Counted from the first letter of the stretch, positions 45,691 to 55,218 are shown. The stretch: 64,000 nucleotides of DNA from an uncultured Alphaproteobacteria bacterium (GCA_905233185.1 CAJODB010000001.1:62001-126000); one strand, 5' to 3'. Notes: generated by a model not told the origin, from the sequence alone. Numbers and translations are program-made.

Positions 45691-46452
45691 TTAAAGCTCG
45701 AAAACGGAATATCCGACAACTTTGTAGAGGCCATTCAAAGAACGACGATCAACCTCAATTAAGTTTCCGTTCTTTCCTGCTTTCAAAGATTCGACATCAG
45801 ATAGATCGCATAATTGCAATGATGTCGGAGTGATGCTCCAAACTTTTTTCAAAAGAACTTCGTTACCCTTGAGGATAACAACTGTAGATTCTGGAGATAA
45901 AGCAGCATTTGGATCCAAATATAATGTGGATGATTCACTGAAATGTGGTTTAAACGCTTTATTTGCTTTAATAGCGATCACTGCATCATTATCTCCTAAT
46001 TCTGCAGGGCGTTGTTTCCATTCACTAGGAGAAGCTGGCTTTATACAAAGATTGCCATTTTCATCATTTTCTTTGGTAATTTCGTTAAGCTGCATTCCTC
46101 TATGTCCGACGAGCATTTCCGCTCTACGAGCTTTATTAAACTCAATAGGAGTTATAACACTGCTGTCATGCGTAACTTCCTGCAATAATTCAGCTGGACT
46201 GCAAGAAAAGGCATGAGACAATCTTCTGATCAAATCTGTATTTAAGCGTCTTGATCCTGACTCTAATCTGGATAAATACGAAATAGAAATGCTGGTAATT
46301 TCAGAAAGTGTTTCCAAAGTATAACCATTTCTTTTGCGCAAATACTTAAGATGAGTCATAGGCGCATCTTTTCTTTTTCTTCCCACTCTTTCTCTCTCTA
46401 TATTCTCTCTGTAATCGAAATCTTTCATTGGACTTAAACTTTGTCTTGCCAT
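45691..46452 (-). CDS. XRE-family transcription regulator
   Basis: I start at MARQSLSPMKDFDYREN, nine codons after an earlier start, because AAGGAAGGTACTGTT lies just before it. After a basic N-terminal arm (~40 residues) the HTH_3 domain spans roughly 35-95: LKYLRKRNGYTLETLSEITS, then ISISYLSRLESGSRRLN and LSHAFSCSPAELL. The C-terminal ~150 residues (VIAIKANKAFKPHFSESSTL, VILKGNEVLLKKVW) resemble an S24/LexA-like beta fold without a visible Ser-Lys pair. Target genes are unknown. It is monocistronic with its own strong terminator. Confidence 0.82.
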   Translation of the reverse strand: MARQSLSPMKDFDYRENIERERVGRKRKDAPMTHLKYLRKRNGYTLETLSEITSISISYLSRLESGSRRLNTDLIRRLSHAFSCSPAELLQEVTHDSSVITPIEFNKARRAEMLVGHRGMQLNEITKENDENGNLCIKPASPSEWKQRPAELGDNDAVIAIKANKAFKPHFSESSTLYLDPNAALSPESTVVILKGNEVLLKKVWSITPTSLQLCDLSDVESLKAGKNGNLIEVDRRSLNGLYKVVGYSVFEL

Positions 46453-46746
46453 AACAGTACCTTCCTTTTCTATATACAAAATTAAATTTTTCGTAATATA
46501 CCACGCGACAAAATAAAGGTCAATAACGAATATGAAAAATATTTTAAAATTTTCTTTTTTGTGATTAATCTATTGAAAAATACGTATTAATAATGATTTT
46601 TTATGTAAAACACTCCTCTTGCAAAAGTATTTTGATTTTTACATAATATGTACGTAGTTTTTGTGTTGAAGTATTAGTGTTTTTTATTGTTATAGCGTTT
46701 GAGTAATTAATATTACTTTGGATTATTAGCTACAACAGGTTTGAAC

Positions 46747-47250
46747 ATGGTTTCGTTAAAAAACAATGAATTAGACGCAAAAAGTATAGATTTGTTGTGT
46801 GAAATACACAATGGCAACAAGAATTCTAAAGAAAAGTTGCGCTTATATACTCACAGAAATCAAAAATTTATAAAAACATATCACCCGCTTAAGCAAAAAA
46901 CGGTTAAACTACGAAAACTAAAGTTTGTTTCAGGGACAGCAACGGTAAATAATATTGAACCTCATTCAGGCATTGGAATAGAAAAGAAGGGGAGTAATAG
47001 CGACAAGCTCCTTTCAAAAAGATACAATATTATGACTCTTGATCATTCTTCATCAATAGAATGGGCTGATGAAAATACTGTGGTAACATGGCTTATTTCT
47101 GTTGGAATAGAGATAAAGCAGATTTCTTCTACGCAATATTTTTTGAAAAATCGCATTTGTTTATTCAATAATGTTTTAATTTTTGCAAATAGAAAAAGAG
47201 TGGAAATGGGACTTACTCCCTTCTATATCAGCAGTATTCTGGAATTTTAG
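46747..47250 (+). CDS. conserved-looking protein of unknown function
   Basis: 167 residues, cytosolic by composition: no signal peptide or membrane helix. CAGG lies seven bases before the ATG; a TTG six bases earlier is the alternative. The first half is basic (KLRLYTHRNQKFIKTYHPLK) and could bind nucleic acid. The second half looks folded: IEWADENTVVTWLISVGIEI, then YFLKNRICLFNNVLIFANRK and MGLTPFYISSILEF. I cannot name the family. It stands alone between the XRE regulator and the M48 protease. Confidence 0.65.
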   Translation: MVSLKNNELDAKSIDLLCEIHNGNKNSKEKLRLYTHRNQKFIKTYHPLKQKTVKLRKLKFVSGTATVNNIEPHSGIGIEKKGSNSDKLLSKRYNIMTLDHSSSIEWADENTVVTWLISVGIEIKQISSTQYFLKNRICLFNNVLIFANRKRVEMGLTPFYISSILEF

Positions 47251-47270
47251 TTTTTTGCTATTTTTGCTTT

Positions 47271-48587
47271 CTATATTTTAACTTTTTCTCGTTCTAGTAA
47301 TTGTTTGAAATACTGCGCTTTCTTTATATAAGAGGATTCTGTTTTTTTATCCATTAATTGAAGACTGCTTTTCAGTAATTCGTATGCCATGCGATAATTT
47401 TGCAGCAGCATTTGTTCTTGAGCTAACATAAAAAATGATAATCCTTGCCGTCCTTTCTGACCGTACGCATTTACAAGAAGTCTGAAAATTTCAGGATTAA
47501 ATTGGTCTTCGTATTTTGCTGCTTCCAATATTTTTATCGCAGAATCCGCTTGTTTTTCTTGCACAAGAGCTTTCGCGTAATCTACTTTAATCAGCACATG
47601 CGATTTAGGATTATATATTTGCTTATAATATGTTATTGCTTCAGAAGGATTTCCGCTTTCATTAAGCATTTGTGCAAGAGTTTCTTTGTAATACACATCT
47701 TTTGGAACTTTTTCGACTATTTTTTTCAGAATTTCTATTGCTTCTTTTGATTTTCCTCTTCTGTGTAAATAAATGGCTTTTGGATAATCTTCTTGCGGAA
47801 TTTGTTCAAATAATCCGCTATTTCCGACGTAGGATTTTAATTTCCCGGTTATTCTTTTGTATCTTTCAAGTAGTTTTTTATCGCATTTTTGTAATTTTTC
47901 CTGTGTTTTCTTTCTTTTTCTGAGAGCGGAGATCCTATCTATCGATTTGGGGTGCGTTCTTACATATGTAGGAAGACTAGCTGCTCCACCAATTATCTCC
48001 ATTCTTTCAAAGACTTCAAAAACTTCGATCATTGCTTCTGTATCATATCCCATCTTTTCTAAATATGAAGCACCGAGAGCATCTGCTGCCAGTTCTTGTT
48101 CTCTGGAAAAACGTAGAAAGAGACGCTCGTCGGTCATTGCATATCCTAACAGAACAGCTAATGTTTCTTCTGATCCTGTTACAAATCCTCCAAGCATTCC
48201 GGCCAACATTGCCATAAGAAAATTTGAGCTGCTATTTTGAAGTCTGCTGATCATACTATCTATATGCCCCGCTGCGAGATGGCCTGTTTCATGACTAAGT
48301 ACGGCAACTAAATTAAGAGGATTTTTAAATTTCAATAGAAGACCGGAAGTAACGAAGACATATCCGTTTCCTATTGTAAAAGCATTTATGGAATCGGAAT
48401 GAACGACGTATACTTTTGCGCTTTTTTTACGCAATCCGGCGACATCAAATATTTTTTGAACAATTTCTGTTAATGTTTCTTCAATTTCGGCATCTCGAAT
48501 AATGGTGAAATTTTCTTCTGCTTTTATTGAAGAACTAGAAAAGCTAATACAAATAATAACAAAAAGAATTTTAGTGAAATTCTTCAT
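47271..48587 (-). CDS. M48-family metalloprotease with TPR repeats, BepA-like
   Basis: Periplasmic zinc protease that in other proteobacteria handles stalled outer-membrane proteins such as LptD. I start at MKNFTKILFVIICISFSSSS, a clear signal peptide with GGAAAAAG upstream; an ATG 66 bases earlier adds unsuitable residues. The zinc motif is HETGHLAAGHID, the third ligand in FSREQELAADALG. The C-terminal ~190 residues form TPR-like repeats (AIYLHRRGKSKEAIEILKKI; NESGNPSEAITYYKQIY). Overlaps hdaA by 17 bases. Fits an organism that has BamD (53 kb). Confidence 0.88.
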   Translation of the reverse strand: MKNFTKILFVIICISFSSSSIKAEENFTIIRDAEIEETLTEIVQKIFDVAGLRKKSAKVYVVHSDSINAFTIGNGYVFVTSGLLLKFKNPLNLVAVLSHETGHLAAGHIDSMISRLQNSSSNFLMAMLAGMLGGFVTGSEETLAVLLGYAMTDERLFLRFSREQELAADALGASYLEKMGYDTEAMIEVFEVFERMEIIGGAASLPTYVRTHPKSIDRISALRKRKKTQEKLQKCDKKLLERYKRITGKLKSYVGNSGLFEQIPQEDYPKAIYLHRRGKSKEAIEILKKIVEKVPKDVYYKETLAQMLNESGNPSEAITYYKQIYNPKSHVLIKVDYAKALVQEKQADSAIKILEAAKYEDQFNPEIFRLLVNAYGQKGRQGLSFFMLAQEQMLLQNYRMAYELLKSSLQLMDKKTESSYIKKAQYFKQLLEREKVKI

Positions 48588-49257
48588 CTTTTTCCGTGCA
48601 AATATAATTTCTAACAAAAGGAATCGTGATAGATTTTTGCTTTTGCATGGCAATCTTATCCAACATTCTTAGAGTAGCCGATAAAGTAGGAACATCACGT
48701 CTTATATGATCTAATATATAACTCAAAGTTTCATCTGTAACGCTTATTCCAAAATCTTTTGAAAGCTTTTTTGCTATTTTCAAAAGCAAATCATCATTTG
48801 GGCTTCTTATATTTATTGCAGGCAGTGTTTGTAATCGTGATCTTAAATCTTTCAGCTTAATATTCCATATAGAAGGTGAGATTCTACTGATTAATAGAAA
48901 AAAACGATTTTTTTCTCTGCAAATGTTAAAAAAATCAAACATCCAATTGTTGATATCGATATCTGCAAGATCGTCGAAATTATCAATCACAAAATTGCAA
49001 TTTGCATCGAATAAATTCCGTGGATTTTCACTAAATGCTGCTTTTAATATGTAAATTGCGTTTGCTGTCTGAGCCCATAAACTAGCTATATGCGTTTTTC
49101 CTACTTTCGGTGCTCCATAGATAATAACTCCATTGCTATGCCATGATTTCGGCCAACAGGAAAGACAAGCTACAGCTTCACGATTTTCTTCACTCTCTAT
49201 AAAGTCATTCCAATCTAAATTTTCAACTTGATGAAAACTGAAAATTTCCTGAATCAT
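48571..49257 (-). CDS. hdaA: DnaA-related regulatory protein HdaA
   Basis: AAA+ protein that, with the DNA clamp, promotes ATP hydrolysis by DnaA and prevents re-initiation. Compared with DnaA it keeps only the ATPase part. Walker A is GAPKVGKTH (residues 48-56), and NFVIDNFDDLADID is the Walker B region. The N-terminus FSFHQVENLDWNDFI is where the clamp-binding motif is expected. Position after the AI-2E-type transporter is the usual alphaproteobacterial context. Length 228 is normal. Confidence 0.85.
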   Translation of the reverse strand: MIQEIFSFHQVENLDWNDFIESEENREAVACLSCWPKSWHSNGVIIYGAPKVGKTHIASLWAQTANAIYILKAAFSENPRNLFDANCNFVIDNFDDLADIDINNWMFDFFNICREKNRFFLLISRISPSIWNIKLKDLRSRLQTLPAINIRSPNDDLLLKIAKKLSKDFGISVTDETLSYILDHIRRDVPTLSATLRMLDKIAMQKQKSITIPFVRNYICTEKDEEFH

Positions 49258-49274
49258 TTTATCCGATTATCCAA

Positions 49275-50336
49275 TCAATATTGTTGTTTATATGTTTGCG
49301 TTGCTTTGAATTTTCGTATCGTATAACTGCATAAACTACGGACTACAGCTGCAGAAGGAATTGCTATAAGAACTCCGATTATTCCTTTTAATTCAACTCC
49401 TGCAAAAAATGAAAAAAGTATCCATAAAGGATGCAGCCCCGTTTTTTTCCCTACAAAATGCGGATACAAAATATATCCTTCGATAAACTGTCCGATGAAA
49501 TATATTGCAACTATTAAATAGAACTTGCTTAACGTCATTACAGGTATGGATACGAAAATTACAAGAAAGCATGAAAATAAGCATCCGATAAATGGGATAA
49601 ATGAAAATAATCCGGAAGCTATGGCCAAATACATACTGTTGTCGACAGAAACAAATCTCAATGTTGCAGCGTAATATGCAAATAATGTAAACACAATGTA
49701 AAACTGCCAGTAAAGAAAATTTCTTACGGTTCTTCTAATGATATATGATATTTCTAAAATAGTTCGACGCTGTTGAATCGGAACGCAACTGAAAACGAAA
49801 TCTGACATTCGATTCCAATCTTTAAGGAAATAAAATAAAGAGATAGGCATTATTATAAAGAACGAGAAGAAGTGAGAAATTTCTTTTCCTTTTGATGCAA
49901 CTCCTTCGATTATTGATGCTAAGACATAAACTTTTTGATCTAAAAATTTTTGAATTTCAGCTTTCGCGCTCGCGATATCAGCTTCACTTATATTGATAAA
50001 AGAAAATGTATCATTCATAAATGACACGAAAAGAGAATAGTATTCAGGGATTTTTCCATTGAGGAAGGTTAAATAATCACGAATGTGTGGAAGGAGGACA
50101 ACTGCTCCCAAAATAAAAATAAGTACTGTTCCGACTGCAAATATAAGACTGAGAAATGATCTGTTCATATATTTGTATTTCGATAAGAAATTTATAAACG
50201 GAGCAAAAATATAGGCAAGTATAAATCCGCAAATGAACGGAAAGCATACGTCAGAAAATAACGAAAAAAATAAAAAAAACGATACAAAAACGCAGATCCA
50301 AAAAACAAATTTGTTATTTACGTGTGCATATTGCAT
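49275..50336 (-). CDS. AI-2E family transporter (PerM/YdgG type)
   Basis: Inner-membrane protein of about eight helices (VNNKFVFWICVFVSFFLFFS at the start; GLFSFIPFIGCLFSCFLVIF late). FSFIPFIGC followed by a long soluble loop and a segment ending in HPLWILFSFFAGVELKGIIG are typical of the AI-2E/PerM family, whose substrates vary and are mostly unknown. 353 residues is normal. It overlaps the phosphatidyltransferase gene by 23 bases and precedes hdaA, a conserved alphaproteobacterial neighbourhood. Confidence 0.9.
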   Translation of the reverse strand: MQYAHVNNKFVFWICVFVSFFLFFSLFSDVCFPFICGFILAYIFAPFINFLSKYKYMNRSFLSLIFAVGTVLIFILGAVVLLPHIRDYLTFLNGKIPEYYSLFVSFMNDTFSFINISEADIASAKAEIQKFLDQKVYVLASIIEGVASKGKEISHFFSFFIIMPISLFYFLKDWNRMSDFVFSCVPIQQRRTILEISYIIRRTVRNFLYWQFYIVFTLFAYYAATLRFVSVDNSMYLAIASGLFSFIPFIGCLFSCFLVIFVSIPVMTLSKFYLIVAIYFIGQFIEGYILYPHFVGKKTGLHPLWILFSFFAGVELKGIIGVLIAIPSAAVVRSLCSYTIRKFKATQTYKQQY

Positions 50337-50883
50337 TTTTTATCCAGTAATAATTTCGTATATATTCCACGGCGGAAAAAATAGTTGATGCTCCTACCAC
50401 AAGCGCGCAACCATGTAACATTATTGATGGTACATCTATTGAGGAACTCCAACAAGCTAAAATTATTATTACGTATATTAATTGTATTGTTGTATTTATT
50501 TTGCTGGAAAAAAGAGGCTTGAATTTCAAATGAATTGATAAGAATCTGCATAAACATACAACTAATAAAATAGCGAAATCTCTAAAAATTACAATTGCGC
50601 TCAAGAGGGGGGGAATAATTCCAATCGATCCAAGTACAAAATAAGATGTAATCATGAGACATTTATCTGCAAGAGGATCGAGTATACTGCCAAAGACGGA
50701 TTCAGCTTTAAAATAACGAGCAACACGACCATCTAAAAAATCCGTTATTGCGGCAACAACAAAAACTATAAACGCAATATCAATTTTTTCTTTAAATATG
50801 TAGAAGACAAAAGCTGCAGTTAAAAAAATTCTTGATAGAGAAATGAAATTTGGAACAAAAGATAGGCTTTTACATTTGCACAT
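50314..50883 (-). CDS. CDP-alcohol phosphatidyltransferase (PgsA-like)
   Basis: Membrane enzyme that exchanges CMP of CDP-diacylglycerol for an alcohol, probably glycerol-3-phosphate. The family motif D-G-x2-A-R-x8-G-x3-D-x3-D is complete in FLDGRVARYF and SVFGSILDPLADK. Four to six membrane helices. I prefer the start MCKCKSLSFVPNFISLSRIF; an in-frame start 30 bases earlier is possible. A run of seven C lies inside the frame but does not break it. Product could be phosphatidylglycerophosphate or cardiolipin; the motif does not separate these. Confidence 0.88.
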   Translation of the reverse strand: MCKCKSLSFVPNFISLSRIFLTAAFVFYIFKEKIDIAFIVFVVAAITDFLDGRVARYFKAESVFGSILDPLADKCLMITSYFVLGSIGIIPPLLSAIVIFRDFAILLVVCLCRFLSIHLKFKPLFSSKINTTIQLIYVIIILACWSSSIDVPSIMLHGCALVVGASTIFSAVEYIRNYYWIKNAICTRK

Positions 50884-51436
50884 ACCTAATACCCAATTTT
50901 TTGAATTCCTCAATATCTTGGTTTTTTATAGTGAGGATTACCCGTTCGGAAGAAAATTTTTCAACAGCGCAATTCAACTTATTTAATTTATCGGAATTTT
51001 TTATGAAGTCATCAGTATAAATTGCAATTCTGAGGTTGGAAACAGTTTCTTTTTCAGCTTTATATAATATTCCGTGTTTGTTCAATAAAGAAGAAATCTT
51101 ATTTTCATCGAAACGGTATATGACTTCACATATGTATGTCGATTCAGAATGTTTTTCATGTTCTATAGAACAATCGTAGACGCAATCGCTAATTTCTTTT
51201 TCAGAAAAAGCAGGAAGATTATCGGATATTTCCAAACGATTTTTCAAAAGATCCGAAAATGCTCTTCGCATAGCAATAGATAACGCTTGTTCTTTCGCCA
51301 ATAAAGAATTTTTGCTTTGCTGTTTTATTTCTATACTATCTGTTGCAAGAATTCCATTTTCATCTGCAAATGTTGAGTCAAACTTAATCAAAGAAAATAC
51401 AAAAACAAAACAAAAGATGAAAACAGAATTCTTCAT
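50870..51436 (-). CDS. periplasmic DUF2066-like protein
   Basis: Signal peptide (NSVFIFCFVFVFSLIKFDSTFA) followed by a domain with the DUF2066 pattern: AKEQALSIAMRRAFSDLLKN, then CDVYDCSIEHEKH-like strand and EVIYRFDENKISSLLNKHGI. The function of the family is unknown. The order DUF2066 / CDP-alcohol transferase / AI-2E transporter / HdaA is repeated in many alphaproteobacteria as far as I remember, which supports the call. It overlaps the next gene by 14 bases; at 188 residues it is shorter than many members. Confidence 0.75.
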   Translation of the reverse strand: MKNSVFIFCFVFVFSLIKFDSTFADENGILATDSIEIKQQSKNSLLAKEQALSIAMRRAFSDLLKNRLEISDNLPAFSEKEISDCVYDCSIEHEKHSESTYICEVIYRFDENKISSLLNKHGILYKAEKETVSNLRIAIYTDDFIKNSDKLNKLNCAVEKFSSERVILTIKNQDIEEFKKLGIRYVQM

Positions 51437-51446
51437 TATTAATTTT

Positions 51447-51869
51447 TTATTCTGCGATTTCTAATCCGCTAAAGAAAAATGCTATTTCGATTGCAGCATT
51501 TTCTACACTATCCGATCCATGTACGGCATTATGTTCTATACTTTCACCAAAATCTCTGCGAATAGTTCCTATATCCGCATTTATCGGATTCGTTGCTCCC
51601 ATTATCGATCTGTTTTTTGCAACCGCATCCTCTCCGCTTAAAACCTGCGCGATAATCGGTCCAGAAGACATAAACTCACACAAACTATCGTAAAATGCTT
51701 TATCGCTATGAACTTTATAAAAATTTTCAGCTTGAGATTTTGTTAAATGTAACCTTTTCTGCGCAACTATCTTTAATCCCGCTTGCTCAAAACGCGAATT
51801 AATGCTGCCCGTAACATTTTTTGCAACAGCATCTGGTTTTATTAAAGAAAGTGTTTTTTGAACTGACAT
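51447..51869 (-). CDS. ndk: nucleoside diphosphate kinase
   Basis: Transfers the gamma-phosphate between nucleoside triphosphates and diphosphates through a phospho-His. [11 protein letters not shown] at the start, [18 protein letters not shown], and the catalytic His in [12 protein letters not shown] are standard. 140 residues is normal. It follows holC by nine bases on the same strand. Confidence 0.97.
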   Translation of the reverse strand: MSVQKTLSLIKPDAVAKNVTGSINSRFEQAGLKIVAQKRLHLTKSQAENFYKVHSDKAFYDSLCEFMSSGPIIAQVLSGEDAVAKNRSIMGATNPINADIGTIRRDFGESIEHNAVHGSDSVENAAIEIAFFFSGLEIAE

Positions 51870-51878
51870 AATTATCTC

Positions 51879-52322
51879 CTAACTCAACTTTTCCCAACCT
51901 TTTGGTGATTGTTTCCAGTAGTTTACATTTTTTCCGTTATCTTTCAAGCTTCGATATATTTTTTCAACTTCATCTGTTTTTGAAATGTCTTCAAAAATCA
52001 GCATTATCTTTTCGAAATTTTCGTATTCTTTATTTGTTAGATCGAAAGTGTCGACCAACATCAAAATAGTGGCTTTATTTGGATTTTTAAATACATCTGT
52101 AAAGTATATCGGCTGTTGATCTTCAAATCCCATTCTTTTATCTCCATGCGGAATGAATGCATTGGTAGAATACGTCCACAGAGTTTTGTTTATTATGTCG
52201 ACTCGTTCTGTAATCGGACTAAAAAAAACGGCTTTGTTTCCCGATAGATATGTTTTTTCTAATAATTTCACTACTACAGATGTTAAATTTCCTGAAATTG
52301 ATTGATATATCGCAAATTCCAT
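51879..52322 (-). CDS. holC: DNA polymerase III chi subunit
   Basis: Clamp-loader accessory subunit that contacts SSB. MEFAIYQSISGNLTSVVVKL, then DIINKTLWTYSTNAFIPHG and QPIYFTDVFKNPNKATILML follow the family pattern (the Leu-Trp-Thr-Tyr, FIPHG and PI-x-T blocks). I start at the ATG with GGGAGATAAA upstream; a TTG 12 bases earlier is a weaker choice. 147 residues is normal. It is divergent from dut and followed by ndk. Confidence 0.9.
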   Translation of the reverse strand: MEFAIYQSISGNLTSVVVKLLEKTYLSGNKAVFFSPITERVDIINKTLWTYSTNAFIPHGDKRMGFEDQQPIYFTDVFKNPNKATILMLVDTFDLTNKEYENFEKIMLIFEDISKTDEVEKIYRSLKDNGKNVNYWKQSPKGWEKLS

Positions 52323-52461
52323 TTTATCTCCCAATCGATTTTCTTGTTAACATTTTTAATAATTACACTATTGTATGCGATGAAAGTTGTTAATAAAAGG
52401 CAGCTCTTGATTTGAAAAGGCCTTTCAGTGAAAATGTGTATCGAACAATAGGTGAATTACA

Positions 52462-52908
52462 GTGAATACTATCAAAATAAAATTTTTTGAGCATGGAAAA
52501 GATCTTGGTATGCCGCATTATATGACTGAGGGAAGTGCAGGGGTAGATTTACGAGCAGCGATAAATGAAATGATTGTCTTAAAACCAATGGAACGCCGTT
52601 TAATTCCTACGGGATTTGCAATTGCTCTTCCGAATAATTTTGAAGCGCAAGTGCGTCCTCGTTCCGGATTAGCCTATAAAAACGGAATAACTGTGTTAAA
52701 TTCTCCCGGGACTATCGACAGTGATTACCGAGGAGAGGTAAAAGTTTTACTTATTAATCTTGGAAATGAAGATTTTGTAATCGAAAGAGGCGAAAGAATT
52801 GCTCAAATGATCATTCAAAAATGTGAAAAAGCAATATTTTCGGTAGTTGATGAATTAGATAAGACAGACCGCTCATCTGGCGGATATGGTTCGACTGGTG
52901 TAAAATAA
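52462..52908 (+). CDS. dut: deoxyuridine 5'-triphosphate nucleotidohydrolase (dUTPase)
   Basis: Hydrolyses dUTP to dUMP, keeping uracil out of DNA. The five trimeric dUTPase motifs are present: [45 protein letters not shown] and the C-terminal [13 protein letters not shown] start; the residues after it align with the family start. 148 residues is normal. bamD follows 36 bases later. Confidence 0.96.
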   Translation: MNTIKIKFFEHGKDLGMPHYMTEGSAGVDLRAAINEMIVLKPMERRLIPTGFAIALPNNFEAQVRPRSGLAYKNGITVLNSPGTIDSDYRGEVKVLLINLGNEDFVIERGERIAQMIIQKCEKAIFSVVDELDKTDRSSGGYGSTGVK

Positions 52909-52944
52909 GACACCATTAACAAATAGAAAATAGGAGATGAATTA

Positions 52945-53691
52945 ATGCGTTTGCGTAGCAGCTTGTTTTTGTTATTAGGATTTCTTATCGGTTGTGCTTC
53001 GGAAAAGGAAGATATAAAAAATACCAATGCGGATCGTTTATATACGAAAGGTAATATGCTGCTTAAGCATGGAGATTATTCAGAGGCAGCGGAGGCTTTT
53101 AACCAAGTTGAATCGCTGTTTCCTTATTCTTCAAAGGCTCCTGTAAGTCAGATTCTCGCTGCGTATAGCAATTTTCTTGCGGCAAATTATATGGATGCTA
53201 CAAGGGAGCTGGATATTTTTATGAGATATCATTCATCTCATCAATTAATGCCATATGCTCTTTATTTGCGTGCTATGTGCATATATATGCAGGTCGCGTC
53301 AGTAGGACGTGATGCGAGAATTGCTCAAGATGCTAAGCAGGCTTTTATTGAACTCGTGAATAGATTCCCTGATTCAATATATTATGAAGATAGTATGAGA
53401 AAAATATTTGTTCTTGATGGAATTCTTGCGGCTCATGAAATGTTGATCGGAAGATTTTACCAACAGAAAGCAAATTCTTTGTCTGCTATTGGGAGATATA
53501 ATTTTGTTATTAGTCGTTTTGGACATACAAATCAAGCGGCAGAAGCGTATTATAGGATAATTGAGTGTTGTCTTCATGAAGGATTAAACCAAGAAGCTGA
53601 AGGTGCGTATAATACTTTAAAAACTAAGTTTCCAAATGATAAATGGAAAGAAAAAGCTGATTCGTTAATGACAACAAAAAATCACGGCTAA
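52945..53691 (+). CDS. bamD: outer-membrane assembly lipoprotein BamD
   Basis: Lipoprotein of the BAM complex that inserts beta-barrels into the outer membrane. Lipobox LIGC after SSLFLLLGF. The mature part carries TPR repeats: ADRLYTKGNMLLKHGDYSEA, VESLFPYSSKAPVSQILAAY and FYQQKANSLSAIGRYNFVIS are characteristic of YfiO/BamD. Strong ribosome binding site AAATAGGAGATGAATTA. Length 248 is normal. It proves a conventional outer membrane. Confidence 0.95.
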   Translation: MRLRSSLFLLLGFLIGCASEKEDIKNTNADRLYTKGNMLLKHGDYSEAAEAFNQVESLFPYSSKAPVSQILAAYSNFLAANYMDATRELDIFMRYHSSHQLMPYALYLRAMCIYMQVASVGRDARIAQDAKQAFIELVNRFPDSIYYEDSMRKIFVLDGILAAHEMLIGRFYQQKANSLSAIGRYNFVISRFGHTNQAAEAYYRIIECCLHEGLNQEAEGAYNTLKTKFPNDKWKEKADSLMTTKNHG

Positions 53692-53747
53692 GAAAAATAT
53701 TTTTTGTTTGTTTTTGTATTTTAATTTTTTTGTAAGGAAGTTTTGAT

Positions 53748-53930
53748 ATGAATATAGGCGTAAGTGAAAGTGAAGAAGAATATTTTTCGATAGAGGATAT
53801 TATCGTGTCATATTCAAACATAGAAATTACGCATGTAAATGATAATAAAGCGCCTGTTGAAGTTGTAGCAAAGAAAGCAATTATTTGGTTGCTTTTGGCG
53901 TGCATGATTGCAGGGATATTTTTTATTTAA
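53748..53930 (+). CDS. small tail-anchored-type membrane protein
   Basis: 60 residues: an acidic N-terminal part (GVSESEEEYFSIEDIIVSYS), a short linker and one C-terminal membrane helix (AIIWLLLACMIAGIFFI). GTAAGGAAGTTTTGAT before the ATG is a good ribosome binding site, which supports a real gene. No family recognised. It lies between bamD and rimI, 56 bases after bamD and 16 before rimI, probably in the same transcript. Confidence 0.65.
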   Translation: MNIGVSESEEEYFSIEDIIVSYSNIEITHVNDNKAPVEVVAKKAIIWLLLACMIAGIFFI

Positions 53931-53946
53931 TTTTTTACGATTTTAT

Positions 53947-54441
53947 ATGATTTTTTTGAGAAATATATCGGTAGGCGATAACATTGTGCTTGCAAAAATT
54001 CATCAGGCCAGTTTTCCTGAAGGATGGAGCGAAAGCAGTTTTCAAAATATGCTTATGGATCCGACTTTTTTCGGATTTATTGTGGGACATGAAAAAAATG
54101 GGCAAAAACAAGATTGCGGTTTCATTCTTTGCCGAAGAATTTTAGAAGAAATCGAGATTATTACATTTTGTGTGCTGCCGGAGCATAGAAGATTCGGACT
54201 TGGAAAGCTGCTTATTATCGAAACAATTAAGCAGGCAGGACTTCTTTTGAAGCAAGAAGCGGATTATTTGGAATCTATAAAGATTTTTTTGGAAGTAGCG
54301 GAAAATAATACAATAGCTATTAATTTGTACAGTACTTTTGGATTTGAAAAAATTTCAAAACGATCAAGATATTATCGTACACCAAACGGGAATATAGATG
54401 CCCATATAATGGTACTGAAAGTTTGCGATGAACAGGGGTAG
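53947..54441 (+). CDS. rimI: ribosomal-protein-alanine acetyltransferase RimI-like (GNAT)
   Basis: GNAT-fold N-acetyltransferase. FLRNISVGDNIVLAKIHQAS, then FPEGWSESSFQNML, CGFILCRRILEEIEIITFCV and the acetyl-CoA loop LPEHRRFGLGKLLI are as in RimI, which acetylates the N-terminus of ribosomal protein S18. I start at the ATG at 53947 and not at an earlier TTG inside the preceding gene. No strong Shine-Dalgarno. Substrate is inferred; other GNAT targets are possible. Confidence 0.82.
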   Translation: MIFLRNISVGDNIVLAKIHQASFPEGWSESSFQNMLMDPTFFGFIVGHEKNGQKQDCGFILCRRILEEIEIITFCVLPEHRRFGLGKLLIIETIKQAGLLLKQEADYLESIKIFLEVAENNTIAINLYSTFGFEKISKRSRYYRTPNGNIDAHIMVLKVCDEQG

Positions 54442-54452
54442 TGTAGAATATA

Positions 54453-54473
54453 ATTCTTAGGAAGGACAAGAAT
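54453..54473. terminator. possible hairpin between rimI and TadE-like copy C
   Basis: ATTCTT and AAGAAT form a 6-bp stem with a nine-base loop between two convergent genes. No U-run follows directly on either strand. Weak call based mostly on position. Confidence 0.3.
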
Positions 54474-54478
54474 CCTCT

Positions 54479-55218
54479 CTAATTTTTCCCGGGGAACAGG
54501 CCAGGTTTCGGTGTAATTATCACACGATAAATAAACAGATTGTTAGTTGTGTTATCTATTCCTTTTTTCGTAATAGGCTCCAGTATAAAAAATCCTAGTT
54601 TGCTTTTAACGCTAATATTAGAATTATTACCACCAACTTTTCTGTAGCAGCATTCTATGCAAACGCGTTCTTCTCCGTCATTGTTACATATCAGATCAGG
54701 ATCCTTTGCTTCTACATCAGCATACGATATTGTTTGTATATTATTACAACTGCTGCTTATTCCAGAAGCTGAAGTTCCTCCTGCGGTACTTCCCCAACAA
54801 TGCTGGAATTGGTAACTATTACTGTTAACTCGTTTTGCCCATTCGTAACTCACTGCGTAATAAAGACCAAATGGCCATGGAGAAAACATGCTGTTTGTAT
54901 GAAAAAAGTTTAAGCAACTAGCGAAGGTTATTCTTGCGAAATCTTTTTTGGTCAATGCTTTTTCTGATCTGTTATTTGTAATCTGCTGAATCATACTAGC
55001 AGCAAGGTAAGTGCTTGTTTTTGCCTTATTTTGTAGTTCATAGAAACGAAAATGGTCGTTTACAAAGAATAATAGAAATATGCATACAGGAATGCTGAAT
55101 GTGAACTCAATTAATATGCCGCCTTTGTGGCTTGTGTAGGGGCGTAAAGCCTTGCGTAAGAAGGCAAATACCCCCCCCCGCAATTTTTGCGCAAAATCGC
55201 TCTGAATGATTTAAACAT
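54479..55218 (-). CDS. TadE-like pseudopilin, copy C, out of frame at a G9 tract
   Basis: Third family member. ATG at 55218 with GGAG nine bases upstream starts MFKSFRAILRKNCGGG and, with nine G, runs to TAA after about 36 codons. One extra G or two fewer joins it to a 234-residue body: HKGGILIEFTFSIP with membrane helix, RFYELQNKAKTSTY, FFHTNSMFSPWPFG, a Ser/Gly-rich variable part with two Cys, DGEERVCIECCYRK and ITPKPGLFPGKN. A TTG directly before the tract could start the body but lacks a Shine-Dalgarno. Lies downstream of dnaK-dnaJ on the same strand, with a 210-base gap containing its own start signals. Confidence 0.78.
55171..55179 (-). repeat. G9 tract in TadE-like copy C
   Basis: Nine consecutive G on the coding strand, about 40 bases after the ATG and directly after a TGC codon. 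Same length and same register as in copies A and B. Confidence 0.95.

Noticed and set aside
50607-50613. Run of seven C on the coding strand of the PgsA-like gene as another phase-variation tract
   Set aside because: The reading frame through it is intact and gives Pro-Pro inside a membrane segment typical of the family. The run is shorter than usual switch tracts and nothing suggests an alternative frame.
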